Shown: piece after piece, positions 13,001-34,924 of the stretch
Numbering within the stretch: the first letter of the stretch is position 1
Layout: each line of letters opens with the position of its first letter
Assembly (NCBI GenBank): GCA_008931825.1
Contig: QXVZ01016643.1
Location: 28,756 to 92,755, forward strand
Source of the DNA: Phallusia fumigata
Taxonomy: Eukaryota > Chordata > Ascidiacea > Phlebobranchia > Ascidiidae
Direction: 5' to 3'
DNA: 64,000 nucleotides
Notes under the pieces: generated by a model
Database searches by the model: none
Seen by the model: only the letters and a program-made list of their open reading frames with translations
Told to the model about the DNA's origin: nothing
Program-made: the position numbers and the translations under genes

Positions 13001-16000
13001 ACAGGGCTTGATCAATGTAAGTCCGTAGCAATGAGAGCAGTACTGCATTTTTACCACAGCTTGATTGCATCGCCGATTGTTTACTGATTTTTCAGCCAAC
13101 TTTAATGAATCGTGGCCGGACTTCACAGCCTAAACACAACAAAATTTATGTGAAGATAGAAGCATAGGCATCTTCGTTTTAAAACATACCTCGTAAAATG
13201 TAAGAGTGTTATTAAAGGCAGCAAATAATTGTTGGCTTAAATGTTTTGGAAGATTTCCAAAATACATGTCTTCCTGGTAACGAGATGAAACACAGTTGTA
13301 ATCGATTGAAGTCGTTCCGGAAGGATTTCTTCTCAAGTTAAGAAGGAAGATACTTTTGAATGTCCTAAAAAGAAACAACCAAGTAACACGGGCGCTTACA
13401 ACTTGTGGGATTTCAGTAATGTCCATACTATTTTTTTCCTTTTATTCGATTTGATGGCACAAAAATGAATTCAAAACCAGATTTTACGTACACATCTTAG
13501 ATACAATGATCTAAATTATCGAGAAGATGGAATGAAACAAGGAATGCAAAAACAAAAAATGTACGCACGCACGATGCTGAAAGTTATAGCATAATTCTAA
13601 TCGGCGAAAGAAATGCCACAGAATCCGCTGTATCAAATGACAGGAAATGTCGATGCAAAGCCGGTGCCGCCTTCCAAAGGTTGCGAGGTTATGGCTTAGC
13701 GGCCGATAGCCCCTGACCTCTGGTCGAAGATTGACAAATGGCCGCTGCTGAGCTGAAACGGACTTGTGTTGTACAATGGGGATACAGATTGCGTAACGTT
13801 ATCGTACGAACAACATTGTCCACTGCAGGTGCATGCCAATTGACTGACCTTAGCTTACGTAATGCAGACCACGTGTGTGTTCGGTAATATCTGTGTATGA
13901 CGCCAGTGGCGTATGCCACACAACAAGATCGCAATTCGATATACGCTGTTCGTTGTGACAGATGACTGGGTAATCTCGACTTAATATAACCGAGCACGAA
14001 GGCAGTCGGCAGGTGATCCATCACAGGAAAGATCAGTGTGGCGATCCTACTGGTGAACACGTGCGAACTTGCGAAGCTCATTACGCCTTATCACCGGGCA
14101 TTCGCGCCCGCTGCTGTAATCAAAGCCTATCTCACATGCAACGCGCCTGATAAAGGTGGTAACTCTAATCCCTGTAAACACTATTATCAGCATAATAGGC
14201 AGCGGGTGACTTGGTAAACGCATGGTCGCCCGCTTGCGAGGGACAACAATTGAACTGGTTATGTGATAAACATGCAACACGTTAATGCATTGAGGTCCAT
14301 CGTGATGGATGGTGCGCAGGCTAATACAAGGATGCTGAAGTTTCCTAAAACCGCTTGTAATTTTTGCGGCTTACTTAAGAGCCGGAATGCGTTCAGTGAA
14401 CTTAACATGATCTGGGTAATTTTGTTTTATCGTAGTGCGGATTCGCGTAGCGATTTCAGCATGTGCGAAATTTGTCACCACAGAACAAGATCGCGACAAC
14501 GATCTTACACAAACGAGAAAGGTTTCGGAAACCCATGTGCGTAGGATTTCGAACGGATATCAAAGCAGATGTGCAAACAATTGAAATGCGAGGCACAAAC
14601 ATTACCGGCTCAGCGCTGCTTGAATTTCGGAAGCCATGTTAACGCGATTCGTTTGATAGCGAGCGACATCAAGACTGTCAAAAAGCGACTTGGATATTAT
14701 TTCCACTTCATCCCTGTTCCATTCCCCAGGAAAGGCTTTTTCTAAAGCTTCTTTTGTTTCGTTGAATTTCCGTGAGTTTAGGTCCTGCACGTCTCCTGAA
14801 CATTTACGAAAACAAAATAGTTAAACTCAATGGTTACGTTGCGTAAACACTCCTGACTCATATCATACATATTAATAAATGCAGAAGCACAATTGATTCT
14901 ATATAGTATATCGATCAAACACAAGGTTCCTGCAGATAAGATGATATAACAAGTGTGTAATATTCCTAAATTCTACTTTCGAAAATATAACAAAAACAAA
15001 TGTCCGCACCAACTTATTATTATTCGCCTGTGCCAATTTCTTAAACTACAGGTTAATATGTGCAGTGTGAAAAAAACTTCTTAAGGCGAAACCCACGTCC
15101 AGAATTGGGACATCAATCGCAAACAGTTCAAAGCATTCCAACAAAGAAACAAACATTGCAAGTCGTAACCGATAATAATGTGCTTAGCAAAAAGTTGACA
15201 ATAAAGGTTGGCTGTCCTGGCGGGAACAGCCTTTGACACATATACTTTCATTTTTGCAATTATCGGATTTGTCGCAAGCTTATAAATATCAGTATCAGCC
15301 CGTTTGGGCTTTAGCGGCTCGGTTTGCTTGAACGCCTCAAAATCCTTCGAAGCCAGGTGTACGACTTGTCATTATTCGCGCCAGGCCTATTTACGCCAGG
15401 CAGTCCTTAAACGATTAACCGGCAACTATCCACTGGTTGCAAACAAACGGACTTTGAAGCCATAGTCGAATTCCTCTGAGTTCCAATCGGAATGGGCACC
15501 ACCAACCAAACAACAGACTTCTGGCATTTTGGATCCGCACCACAGTTTAACGGTGAAATTCTTTGGCCCTTGTGGTTTAAGTTGTAAGTAGCTCGATTTA
15601 AATTTGGACATTTCAGGCAACGAATATTAAACTGAGCAAAAATGCCTGAAAAGCTTAACTTTCAATCAAAACGAGATAAGATTCATTTTAAACAAAGGAA
15701 TATGTCAAAATGCCGACAGACTTAAGAAGTTCAGCAAATCTGCACAACAAACCACTGCGAGGATAAGTCCACATAAATGGTAACGAATGTTTGCTGCGTT
15801 CGTTTGCACAGACAACAGGGGCGTTATTTACGGTTTATTTTCGACTCTCTTTAGTCGGCGCCGAAAGGTGAGTTACATCGATTCTACAAAGTTTCGTAAA
15901 GTTCCTGGCGGTTTAACCCTAAACAAAGCTACCAAAACTCACGATGGCCGAGAGCACGCGCGCGGAAGACGTTATTGATTGAACAAACACACTTAAAAAA

Positions 16001-18150
16001 TGCTCCCCTAAAACAAGCTTATATTAATGTTTAACGTTTCCAGGCGCATGCCGATGCGGGCTCTTCAGCTAAGGCATGTGTAATAACCCCACCGTTGTGT
16101 TCGCAGTAAGCCGATCGGGCTTTCGAGTAACTGAAAACCGGCGGCTTTTTGCGGGCGGCGCTTTTCGCGTCCAAAATCAGCAGGAATGACCCACAGCAAG
16201 CAGTGAACTGCGGCTGCGTGCAAAAACCTTCCGCCCGTGAGAAGAATCGGTGGCGCCAGGCGAAATCCATCTAGTCGCGTTAAATGCCCCAACTGCTTCC
16301 AGAAAAGACAATAGTGTACTCAAATCGATCGCATGCACAAAGAAACGGGCGCTTAAAATCTTTGGAGTGTAAAGCCACGCAACTAGCGAGAGAAGTGCAA
16401 CTGCGAACTTTAGCCTGTGTCAATCGAAAACGAATTCATCTTCCAACTGTTAATGGAATATGGTTTTTGGCTTTGGACTCGTACTGTTGTTACCAAGCGC
16501 ACAGGAACGAACCGCATTTGTTTACGCACAATGTCGTAGGTTAAGTGTGCAAGCACGACAAGCCCAATCGTCCGAATCAAAACACAATGGCACACGCCCA
16601 AGGAAACCGTGCATACACGATCAAGCACCAACACCAACAAAAATTACCTTTGTGTCAAACTTTTGTACTAAATTGCTATTTCGAAGGCAAGATAATTTAA
16701 TATGGACGCTAACTTGAAGGTCTTGTCAGCTATTAGCGCCACTTCACGCCGCAAAACACTTCAAGCACCTTTAAGCCCTTGAGTAGGTTTGGTTTCATGT
16801 GGCAAGGTAAACCAGCTATTCACGGTCATGAAGCGTGTGCGGGGAGCAGAATGCCAAATTCTTGATTTGTTTCGATACATCGTCGCTTAACGTCTCGATC
16901 GGCTGAGTAAAGGTTTCAACATGCGGCCACTAGCAACGCCGTGAATTTTGTCCATACACGAGACAGCTTAAATATCAAAGATCCGGTGACAACCTGTGTG
17001 GCACTGTAAACACTTGAAATCAGTGATGGGGCGCGAAACTGTGAACTTGTTATCATCAGCCACCATCGATCTGGTTCCATTGTACAATCAAGCAGAAAAA
17101 ACTATGCCAAACGGCAATTGTCTTGTGTTTTCTAATGCCGAAAGTTATTTCAAAGATTTAAGCATACCTTCAAATTCACGTATAAAGGACGAAAACAGGA
17201 ACTTGAGAGTGGCAAGTTTGGTATTGATAGCAATTGTTAGATCACGTTGCGATGCTTGCAGGTACTTTCTCTCCATACCGGTCGTGCAGCAGGTCACGTG
17301 ATCAATTGAGCATATCCTTAAATCCTTGGCTGAAACAAAAAGGTACAAGTGTTTCGACTAGAATATGTTGCACATTGTAACTTGCAATTTGTGATGGAGA
17401 TTTCACGACTACTTAATCTGCAGTGCAGGCGTTGGCGATTATATCCAAGCACAATGCGATCTCTTAGCAGAAACCGACTAAACACACAAGGCGGTCTAAG
17501 ACAGGCCTGAAATTGAAACCTGTTCCATGCAGTTAGGCGATGGTAGCAATTATGCATTAACGAACGTGATCGATCGGAACAAATGCTATCGGCTAGTACA
17601 AAAAGCGAATTTACAGATTACTGGGAAGCAGTGGAGGATTAACGCATAAATCACCATTTGTTTTATGGAGCGTCGAAGCATTGTGACGAACAAAGGCAAC
17701 CCGTCACGAGGCAAATTATCACCTTCACGCTTGAGATCGACGAATTTTATTCATTTTACTTTTATAAGGCTACGCTGTAGCAACATTTCGATGACGACAT
17801 GTAGCTTGCGGTGATTTTCTAGTGTTTACTGTTGCCCATTGTTAAAATAAACAAGGCTCCACAGCAACAACAACATGACGTCCAATTAGTTGGACCATAA
17901 AAAATGTGTTTCAATTTTTGCAATTATAGTGCAAGGCATAACTACACAACCGTTTGTAAATTTAGACAAGTATAACATTGAAGTTAAACTTACATTTTTT
18001 CGGCATGTGTGGGACCATCTTTAATGCGCCCAACTTCTTGGCCATGAAAGATCGTCGAACATCGCCGCACGATGTCTCGCCAAATGCTTTACAAATTCCC
18101 GAGGCACACAGAATCGTCACACACATCAAAGTTAGTTTGGGCACGTACAT
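7084..18150 (-). CDS. GPC: Glypican of the GPC3/GPC5 type, GPI-anchored heparan sulfate proteoglycan, 12 exons
   Basis: Exons in coding order: 18150-17994, 17329-17168, 14795-14606, 13364-13190, 13129-12972, 12507-12330, 11324-11279, 11203-10912, 8779-8645, 7920-7800 (or 7782), 7687-7492 and 7388-7084. The product is 704 or 710 residues. Glypicans are cell-surface coreceptors for Wnt, Hedgehog, BMP and FGF ligands. Residues 1-24 form a signal peptide. Family Cys motifs follow in order: DLRIC, TCCTTGME, KMQYCSHCYGL with KPCHGLCKNVMRGC, and CWDG. A furin-like RQRR sits in a basic run near residues 367-382, where GPC3 is cleaved. The acidic CDDEDEC followed by two Ser-Gly pairs (about 590-595) resembles the GPC3/5 glycosaminoglycan attachment site. 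The last 12 or so residues are hydrophobic, as in a GPI signal. The exon 10 donor is ambiguous, but both choices keep phase. Length exceeds the usual 560-580 because of a Thr/Lys-rich insert before the tail. Confidence 0.92.
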
Positions 18151-18782
18151 GATTGTTCGCTTGACAAATATTCCTCTGCGGGCTTGAATGTCAAAGTCTA
18201 ACGAATGTGTACCGGGCGTCTTGCTGTTGAGATAAAAGCCCGTTTGAACTATGTCGCCATCACCGATACTTCGTTAATGTTCGATGGGCCTCTTCTCAAG
18301 TAGGAATCGGGTTGGAATTTTCTGTCGCACTAAACTTTAGCTCAGCTGGAACTACCTTCTACTAACAATGCAACACCAGCTAAAATTTAGTTGCGCGAGT
18401 ATCTTCTGGTCTTGACTGTCAAGCACAGATGAACGCCTTACGAACAGGAAGGGAGAGAACAGCAAACGTCTGTAAACATAAAAGCCATAATGCTTCAAGC
18501 GTTAACTGATAACATACTGTTTGTTATGACATGCACCAGTTGTGCTGACGGCTCCTTACACCTGTATATCGCAGCTCGTTGTGCGACTGTCTGAAGCACT
18601 CCACGCGAAACCAGCGCAAAAAGAAAAAAATCGCCCGGCCTTCGTCAGATTAATCGGGACTGGAGAGATGGGCGACTTGGTGTTACGTCACAATCAACCC
18701 ACTGACCGCAAATGACAAACCAAGTTGTAAACCGGCAGCGGCATTTAGTGACAAATTTTGCTGCTGTGTTCACGGTAATGGA

Positions 18783-18879
18783 GTCAAAGTGCATCCTTGC
18801 CAGTAATTTTTTATTGGGATAGTGGGTGAGGATACCTTACCCATGCCAACACCCTCTATCCAGACAAAGGCACTTTGAC
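18783..18879 (-). ncRNA. Long stem-loop with miR-17-like CAAAGTGC start (candidate structured RNA or MITE)
   Basis: The ends are a perfect 10 bp inverted repeat, GTCAAAGTGC and GCACTTTGAC. A second stem (GGATAG with CTATCC) and an inner perfect stem (GGGTGAGG, loop ATA, CCTTACCC) lie inside. Read on the minus strand the 5' arm begins CAAAGTGC, identical in its first eight bases to miR-17 and miR-93. The stem has a large asymmetric bulge (17 nt against 3 nt), unlike a textbook pre-miRNA, and no target duplication was found. A MITE-like palindrome is equally possible. Confidence 0.3.
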
Positions 18880-20115
18880 CTTGTGCGGGAAGTCGTGACT
18901 TCAACATTGTCCAATTTTACTTAAGACGGACCTTTTGGAGATTGTCCACCTGAGGTGTCACCAATTTAATTTAGCTGTATGGAGCTTAAAGTAACATTAA
19001 GCACAGCGCTTTCAAAATGCTGTTAAAGACCCTGTTTTTTTGCAATTTTTGCATAATCTGTTTTTGTGGCTGGTACTTACCTGGTTTCAAAGCAAATTTT
19101 TATCAATTTCACTTATATTTGAGGCTATTGCATTTATCTGACAATAGTCGATTTTGCCAAAGAATAGTCTCATCAATAATTCAACGATTTTCAGTCTTTT
19201 GGCTTCACCAAGCCAGCTTGAATGGAACAATTTTTTGCATGTCCCAAAACGCAGTAAGGAAATTGCTTGTTTTGTCTTGTTTAGAGTTGCTTGACAATGA
19301 CTCAGTGGCCTACAAAATGACCTAAACAAACTACTAATAAATCTTCACGACAAGATCTCTTATATCTGGTTATATTTTACTTTACTGGTAGCAGAGTGCA
19401 TACAAAAATCGCCGGACGTGCCGAATCGATTGGAAAGAAGTGTTCCAATTATCGAAGTTCGCGTTGTCTCCAAAAAGAATCAATACTTTTAGGCAACAGT
19501 AAGATACTCTTGAGTTAGTTAGTTAAGTTAACCAAGGTCGATATTCCCCTTTGACACATTAGGTTACATTTTTTACAAGTGCTGTAGATACTCGTGTGAT
19601 TCGTAAAATGCCCTGTAATGAGACCAGATACGAATGTGTTACTTTATATTTCAACCTCATTCTTTGTGATGACAAATACTTACATCCTTAGTTTTAATTT
19701 CACGAAACCGCTTTTTCGCCCAGGGCTGGTAAAAACCGCAAGAGTTAACAAACATGATCGGTCGGTGACTAACTCTATCGGGACAAATATTTGGCACATG
19801 TCGGCAACAAATTTTATTGCCTAATCCCACGGCTTGGGGCTAAGGCACGTATTCAACTTCAGATCAAATCAATTTATCGCCCCGTAACGTGCCCACGTAC
19901 AAATTACGATGTGATAAAAACTTTCCTTCTGGTAATAATTAATCCGAAATTTAAACCGGTCTGGGGATTTATTTTTCCAGAGCACTTCGCGATTTCACCA
20001 ATTCCTTAACAAAACTATAACTGCAGAGAATAATCGTACATACATAAATCATGCTATATTCTACTTATCACAACTCTTCAGAATATGTTTGCTACATTGA
20101 TTGACGAAAACGTTG

Positions 20116-20121
20116 TTTATT
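20116..20121 (-). terminator. Candidate MCM7 polyadenylation signal AATAAA
   Basis: AATAAA on the minus strand lies about 130 bases past the MCM7 stop codon, a normal spacing for a short 3' UTR. Confidence 0.5.
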
Positions 20122-20251
20122 TCCGAAAACAGGTGACACAGAAACAACAAATAAAATGCGAGTTTGGCAATGGGCCATATACAAACGTCGAAATGCAAAT
20201 ATAGCCAGCCGGTGGTTCTATACATTTGGTGATATTTCTATTAAAAAATCC

Positions 20252-29650
<9,399 letters not shown>

Positions 29651-31225
29651 TTCTTTGCTGTGAAGGAATTATACAAAATGATAAACAACTTAATTTTAGT
29701 TAAACAAAACTGCAATCAACAGGAAAAAAACGTAATTAAATTACACACACACATAAAATGTTTGAACACAAAGATATGTTGACCAAAACGGTTTTTCAAG
29801 AAAAAAAAATTCACATATTACAAAACCTAGTATTTAAAAGGATGCGACAGATATAAATTTGTAGCAATATCATAAATCTTTTTGTTTGGTACACAAAAAA
29901 TTGACATTATAAAAATAAATAACTCTTCTTTCTAAATTTTTTTTAGATGTTAGTGAGCAGGGTTAAATTATTTGTTTTTTAACATCCAGAAAATTTAATA
30001 CATTATTCATATTCCCCCCCCCCAAATTTTCCAGCTTGAATTCAGATTTACACCCGTTTGAAAAAAGATCATCCAGACAATCTATTGAGTAAAGCAACTG
30101 TTACATCCTGGTTTTGTACGGCCCAGTCCAAAATGTTCAAACAAACAATGAAGCTAAGAGTTTGCATAATAAAATTAACAGACAAGGTCAAATTTGAGCT
30201 TAAATGGGTTTGAATTTTGGGTATAATTTATTTTTCTTTGCAGTTGACAAATACACACCTTTCTTTACCAATAATAATCAACCATACAGGTGCAGCCCAA
30301 ATTTAAAGATCTGCTCAGCCAACCATGTTAGCCAGTATGGATAGTACCGCAACTGCAACAATATTTTTGACATCTTGTTTGCACACTGAGGCATATTTTG
30401 TTCGGTTTCACTCAGCTAAAAACTTACTGTATATGTATTAGAAATATCTACAGCATGCCAACAAACCATTAAGCATGACAGTGGTGTGCTACGAACCAAA
30501 GTTTTATTGACAAGATTTTCAATATTTAAGTTAACCACTGGGTCAGATCAGATGTGTTTGACTGCTTTGGAATCAATCGAAAGTACCCAGAAGGTTAGGA
30601 TAGATATGTTAATTGGTGTGCTTCTTCAACTGATGGAGTGCACACTTGCACACTCCAAAAATCTTGTACACACTTTGACACTAAGAGAAATTTGCAATAA
30701 AATCCAATGTGGACACTGAGATTGTTTTGCCTCCTGGTAGGGTTTCAGTCATAGTTAAAACAGCTCAGTTTGATAGTAACACATGTCTGATGTTAGACAC
30801 TACAAATGTAGACTGGGCCATTTCTAGTGGTATCGTTGACGCCATTGCAAACCGCATGTTTGGTTTATCAAGTCACACCTTTAAGTGCACCACATTGGCG
30901 TATGGTTACAGACAGATAGACCCATATATTCTGAAAGTACATCACTTGCAGTTGGACACCTGATTTGTTCACAAAAAATTCTCCCAATATTACTAAAACA
31001 TTAGGTAATGGACTGTTGAAGCCATTTTGCCAATTTTTTTTAAAAATAACAATTTACTACTCTGGCTACATTTAATGTATTAACTTATGTCAAAGTAATA
31101 CATGTATGTAGATCGAATTTTTCGTCTTGACTAAAAATTTAAATGCCAGTCATGCTGATCTACCCCTCTAATTGTCGGATTGAAACTGTTAACATCACGC
31201 TTTTCCTTTGAACCAAAATATGAAT

Positions 31226-31234
31226 GGCGGGAAA
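31226..31234. promoter_or_regulatory. Consensus E2F site upstream of MCM7
   Basis: GGCGGGAAA (TTTCCCGCC on the MCM7 strand) fully matches the E2F core. It lies 1.58 kb upstream of the MCM7 start codon, a plausible distance if MCM7 has a 5' outron or 5' UTR intron ending in the CACAG just before the ATG. E2F control of MCM genes is established in animals; use of this copy is inferred. Confidence 0.4.
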
Positions 31235-31759
31235 TCACAGCTGCGAATAAAGATCAAGATTAAGTTTTGATTTTAAACAGACAAATCAACAAACATATTA
31301 AATTATTTAACTAATCAGCAACATTAGATACAAAATTAATAAAGTATTATACAGATTATAAGTTTTTTTCAAGACTAATAACGGCCTATTTTAATATTGA
31401 ACACATTTTTCTTTAAGGATGCCGATTCGCGGGCTTACAGGGTCACGTGATTCAAAACGAGCCCAAGCGTAAAATTCAAATAAAAGGTGAGATTTTTATA
31501 ATTGTGGACATAATCGATTATATTTCTGAGTTTTTAAGGGGTAAAAAACTTATTAGTACAATTCGGGACCTCGGAATTTAAGACATTGTTTATGTAATTC
31601 AAGTACCAAAAACTCCTTTGTTTTCAATTTCACTTTCAGTAGCATAGCTGATATAGCAGCAATAACGACAGTACGGTTCAAGATGCTATTGTATGCAGCA
31701 AATAAAAACCTGATCTAGATTCATCCTCGGGATCGTTCCGGGTCGAACCCCATGAAAAA

Positions 31760-32165
31760 AATCGGGTACGGTGGGCAAGAATGGTAGAACCGCATGGTAC
31801 GTTGGTACGCGTACTGTGCGGGGTGGTATCAGCTAAATTCATCAAGGGGTGCCTGGGGTACGGACTGTGGTAAGGTAAGCACGTCACGAGATACTTGGTA
31901 CGCACAACTCGAAACGTTACCTTGACAATGGATAGTAGTTCGGTACGACACGTCGGTACGGTACGGTACGCAGCCAAAAGCATCAAATACTACGGTGCAG
32001 TGTTATGGCACGCCCTTCGTACCGAGGTACACGATACGCACAACTCAGTACGTACCGTGTCCGTGCCGCGTTGCCATTCTTGATTGTGGGACGGTATGTC
32101 CTTCGCATCGAAGTACGTGGTACGCACTCAATCAGTACTATACCGTATTGCCGTTCTTGGCTTGC
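31760..32165. repeat. Degenerate GTACG-rich repeat cluster with direct and inverted copies
   Basis: The stretch is full of GGTACG/CGTACC. A unit around TACGCACAACTC recurs near 31898-31910 and 32034-32046, and in diverged form (TACGCACTCAATC) near 32121-32133. CCATTCTTG near 32073 recurs as CCGTTCTTGG near 32151 and, inverted, as CAAGAATGG near 31783. GGTACGGTACGGTACG occurs near 31955-31970. The mix suggests a decayed foldback-type element or minisatellite. No target duplication was identified. Confidence 0.5.
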
Positions 32166-34644
32166 AAGTCTAAAAGACAGCCGTCCTAGATCCCCGCCAA
32201 TCCTGTGAATCCTTGGTGGCTGATCAGTGAATATTACAAACAATTTTCAGAACTGTTTAATTCCGCTGGTGTTAGATTACGATTCATTTCAAACTTTTTT
32301 GACAGAAATGGTTCTGGAGATAATGTTTTAAAAAAACAGTTATAATTATTGAAGGTCAGCAAGTCATACTATAGAGCAATTGTTTTTCTTGGAATTGTAG
32401 TGCAGCAGGTCACAAAACTCACTCAACTCAATTAGACTCGCTCAACAACAACTTGTTGCTGTCTAGCGCCACTTAACGGAAATATTATTAGGTCAGGAAA
32501 TACCACTACATTGAAAACCGAGCACCTTCGTCCTGTTGTGATAGACAGGCCAGTGGCGGTAACAGCGCCGCTCAACACCTAAAGAAAGGGCCTAGCAACG
32601 TACTCACGATATATACCCATATATTGAGATTCCTTTTAACTTTAAATTTGTGGAACATTCTACATACATGTAATGAAATATGTTCAAATTAACATCATAT
32701 AAAGTACAGCCTGTTTCCGAACATTAATAGAAGTTTTATAGAGGTAAGGTCCTGACCCATTCGATGGGCGAGTTTTGCTTGCTTGTGAAACCGTCGCTGC
32801 GTTGAAAAACGCTGCCAAAGCAGCATTGCCCCAAACGACTTTTGGCCGACGACTGACAACAGCACATTCTTTACAAGAGACAATCTCGTCGAGGGCAGTA
32901 TTAATGCTGGGCTGCTATTATGATTGTTCGCTCCGGGCAATGCGTGACTGGTATGCGAGGCATTCGCCCGCCGCGACCGATCGGGTTTTTGTACAAACAA
33001 GTCCGCCGCGAGCTTGAGGAATGTCGATCCTGTGTGTGTGCGCGTGTCCGCGCGCAGCGAAAGGCGAAAAGAAGCCGTCGCCGAATCGGTAATTGGATGA
33101 CCAGCGCTTCAACCGCCTTGGTTTGTTTCGAAGGCATTGGTTTCTAACTAAGTAACATGACAGAATAGGTTTAAAACTTGATGAAAAATGCTGGCAGGTT
33201 AGTCACGGTCTTTGCAACAAAAATGCGTTATAGCACAGTCGCAATTTGAAGCAGGCCCTTCACGGCAATTTAGGTCACAATGCTCGTCGAGTGTGTCGTA
33301 TCAGTGTCTTGATTTCCTCTGTAATGACAGTGCTTGTCAATTAGAAACAGTGTTGAGTGACATGTAATAGGCCTACTCGTAGAACAGATTTTTGGTGCTT
33401 TATTATCGATAGATATGTGATAAAGTGCACTTCAAAATTTTGCGCGTGTTGGTGGTGACGTCGCAGTGCCCGAGGAACTGTAAATAAACGGCTGTTTGGG
33501 TTTATAGTTAGGGCTTGGACAAATATTGAAAGTAAGTTGTACGTCCTGATCTATGATATCGGTATTTCGTGCGTGTGTTCTTTGCAGCAGATATAGTATG
33601 CAGTTTGTCAATCGATGTGTGAACGAAAATCAGAAAGAGCCTGAAAAGAAAACTTGCATGTGGTGCCAATCTACAAGTTGTTAATCCACAAAATAAAATC
33701 CTTTTTAGATTTTTTCATTTTCCGGTTTAACGTGAACCACTAAGTTTTAATATAGTAATCATGTTAAATTTTAGCTTTAAATTCGAGATCAATTGACTGT
33801 AAGTTGTTTGTGGAAAGGCACTGTTTAAAAATATCGTGGAGTGTGAGTATCATCGTAAAAACATAGGAAGCATTAGTTAAATGAAAAGGAATTTTTTTAG
33901 CGCGAAAAGAATTTGTGGTATGTAGAAACTAGAAAGTAATGCGCCAGACATTTAGTGGGTATGTGGTGTATGACGTAGACGTTTACTTTCATTTGGTTAC
34001 CAGCCGCCGTTACCAGTACTGTGGTAAAAGAGCTGGCGAGGCGGAATTTTTTTTATTGTTGCTTCACCGAGCATCAACTCATTACTGGGAAGATAGTTGA
34101 TACTTGACACCGCTGTTTGGTGTTGATTGCCGTTAGACTACATGGAGTAAATAGTAAAGTTGCAACTTGATATTTTGTTTTGGCGCAACCGGTTAGTTTC
34201 TATGTCCCCAACCGTTTTCGCTTTTAGTTTTTAGTCCGTATGTACGCCGTTTTTACACAGTGGTTTGCAAAATCAATATGAAAAGCAATATGAAAAGTAT
34301 TTGCAAAAAGTACTGTTGAGTATTTTTTTGACCGAATTGTAGTGCAACAAACTAATTGTTACCGAAATAAATTTACGAATTGAACCCGCGGAATTATAAC
34401 AGACACTTTTTTCGCAATCGCGGTTAGCCAAGTTGTTCAACGATGATTCAGAGGTGCGCGGTGTAATTCTTCGCCCGTTCGTAACAAAGAAGATAGATGC
34501 CTACCTTCTTCTTTGAGTCAACATCACCTTTCGTGGTGACCGATGACAGAAAGGTTGGAATGTCGCACGCGCCGCGCGCAGGCACAGTCACGGCGCGTGC
34601 ACGCACACGCGTATAATAGACGAAGCACGAATATTTCACTTACC

Positions 34645-34708
34645 GCGATGAGCTGAGCGTACTGGCTTAGTTGAGAGTCGCTTGGCGAAGATCGACCTAC
34701 ATATCGCC
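34645..34708 (-). other. Orphan exon-like segment of an unidentified minus-strand transcript
   Basis: On the minus strand a 64 nt segment is bounded by a good acceptor (TTCCTTTCAG) and a consensus donor (GTAAGTG). One frame is open, beginning RYVGRSSPSDSQ. A second possible exon follows near 34513-34535, ending before GTAGGC. No gene was recognised. It could be an exon of an undescribed gene, a non-coding RNA divergent from angiomotin, or chance. Confidence 0.3.
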
Positions 34709-34892
34709 TGAAAGGAATGTCACTTGTGCGAATTCGTGTGTGTTGTTGTCCAAAACAGCATCGTAAAAGTTGGAATGCAACAGAACACAAACTAATTCGT
34801 GTCAAGGCAATCACATGTCATAACATTATTGAAATTAAACTTAAAATTAGAGATATAACGACACCAGTAAGTATACTCTAACCACTTTCGAC

Positions 34893-34900
34893 TATAAAAG
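34893..34900 (+). promoter_or_regulatory. TATA box of the probable angiomotin promoter
   Basis: TATAAAAG lies about 420 bases before the angiomotin ATG. A start of transcription near 34925 would give a 5' UTR with one small intron (next entry). The sequence matches the TATA consensus; the assignment rests on position. Confidence 0.45.
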
Positions 34901-34924
34901 CTGACACAAGCGTTGCTAGTTATT

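Larger units (their letters stand above)
18151..20251. other. Glypican 5' region and MCM7 3' region
   Basis: This 2.1 kb segment separates the tandem minus-strand genes MCM7 (upstream) and glypican (downstream). It should hold the glypican promoter and the MCM7 3' UTR. I see no TATA box at a convincing distance from the glypican ATG. A long stem-loop at 18783-18879 is listed separately. ORFs around 19017-20009 show no homology. Confidence 0.55.

Noticed and set aside
15426-15620. 64-codon minus-strand ORF in glypican intron 2
   Set aside because: The flanking glypican exons join in phase without it, it has no homology, and its length is within chance for the region.
30486-30963. Two adjacent + strand ORFs upstream of MCM7
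   Set aside because: Neither has recognisable similarity or convincing splice sites joining them. They lie in AT-rich intergenic DNA.
32695-33147. Overlapping ORFs on both strands in a GC-richer patch
   Set aside because: Long frames on both strands are explained by locally fewer stop codons. No homology was seen on either strand.
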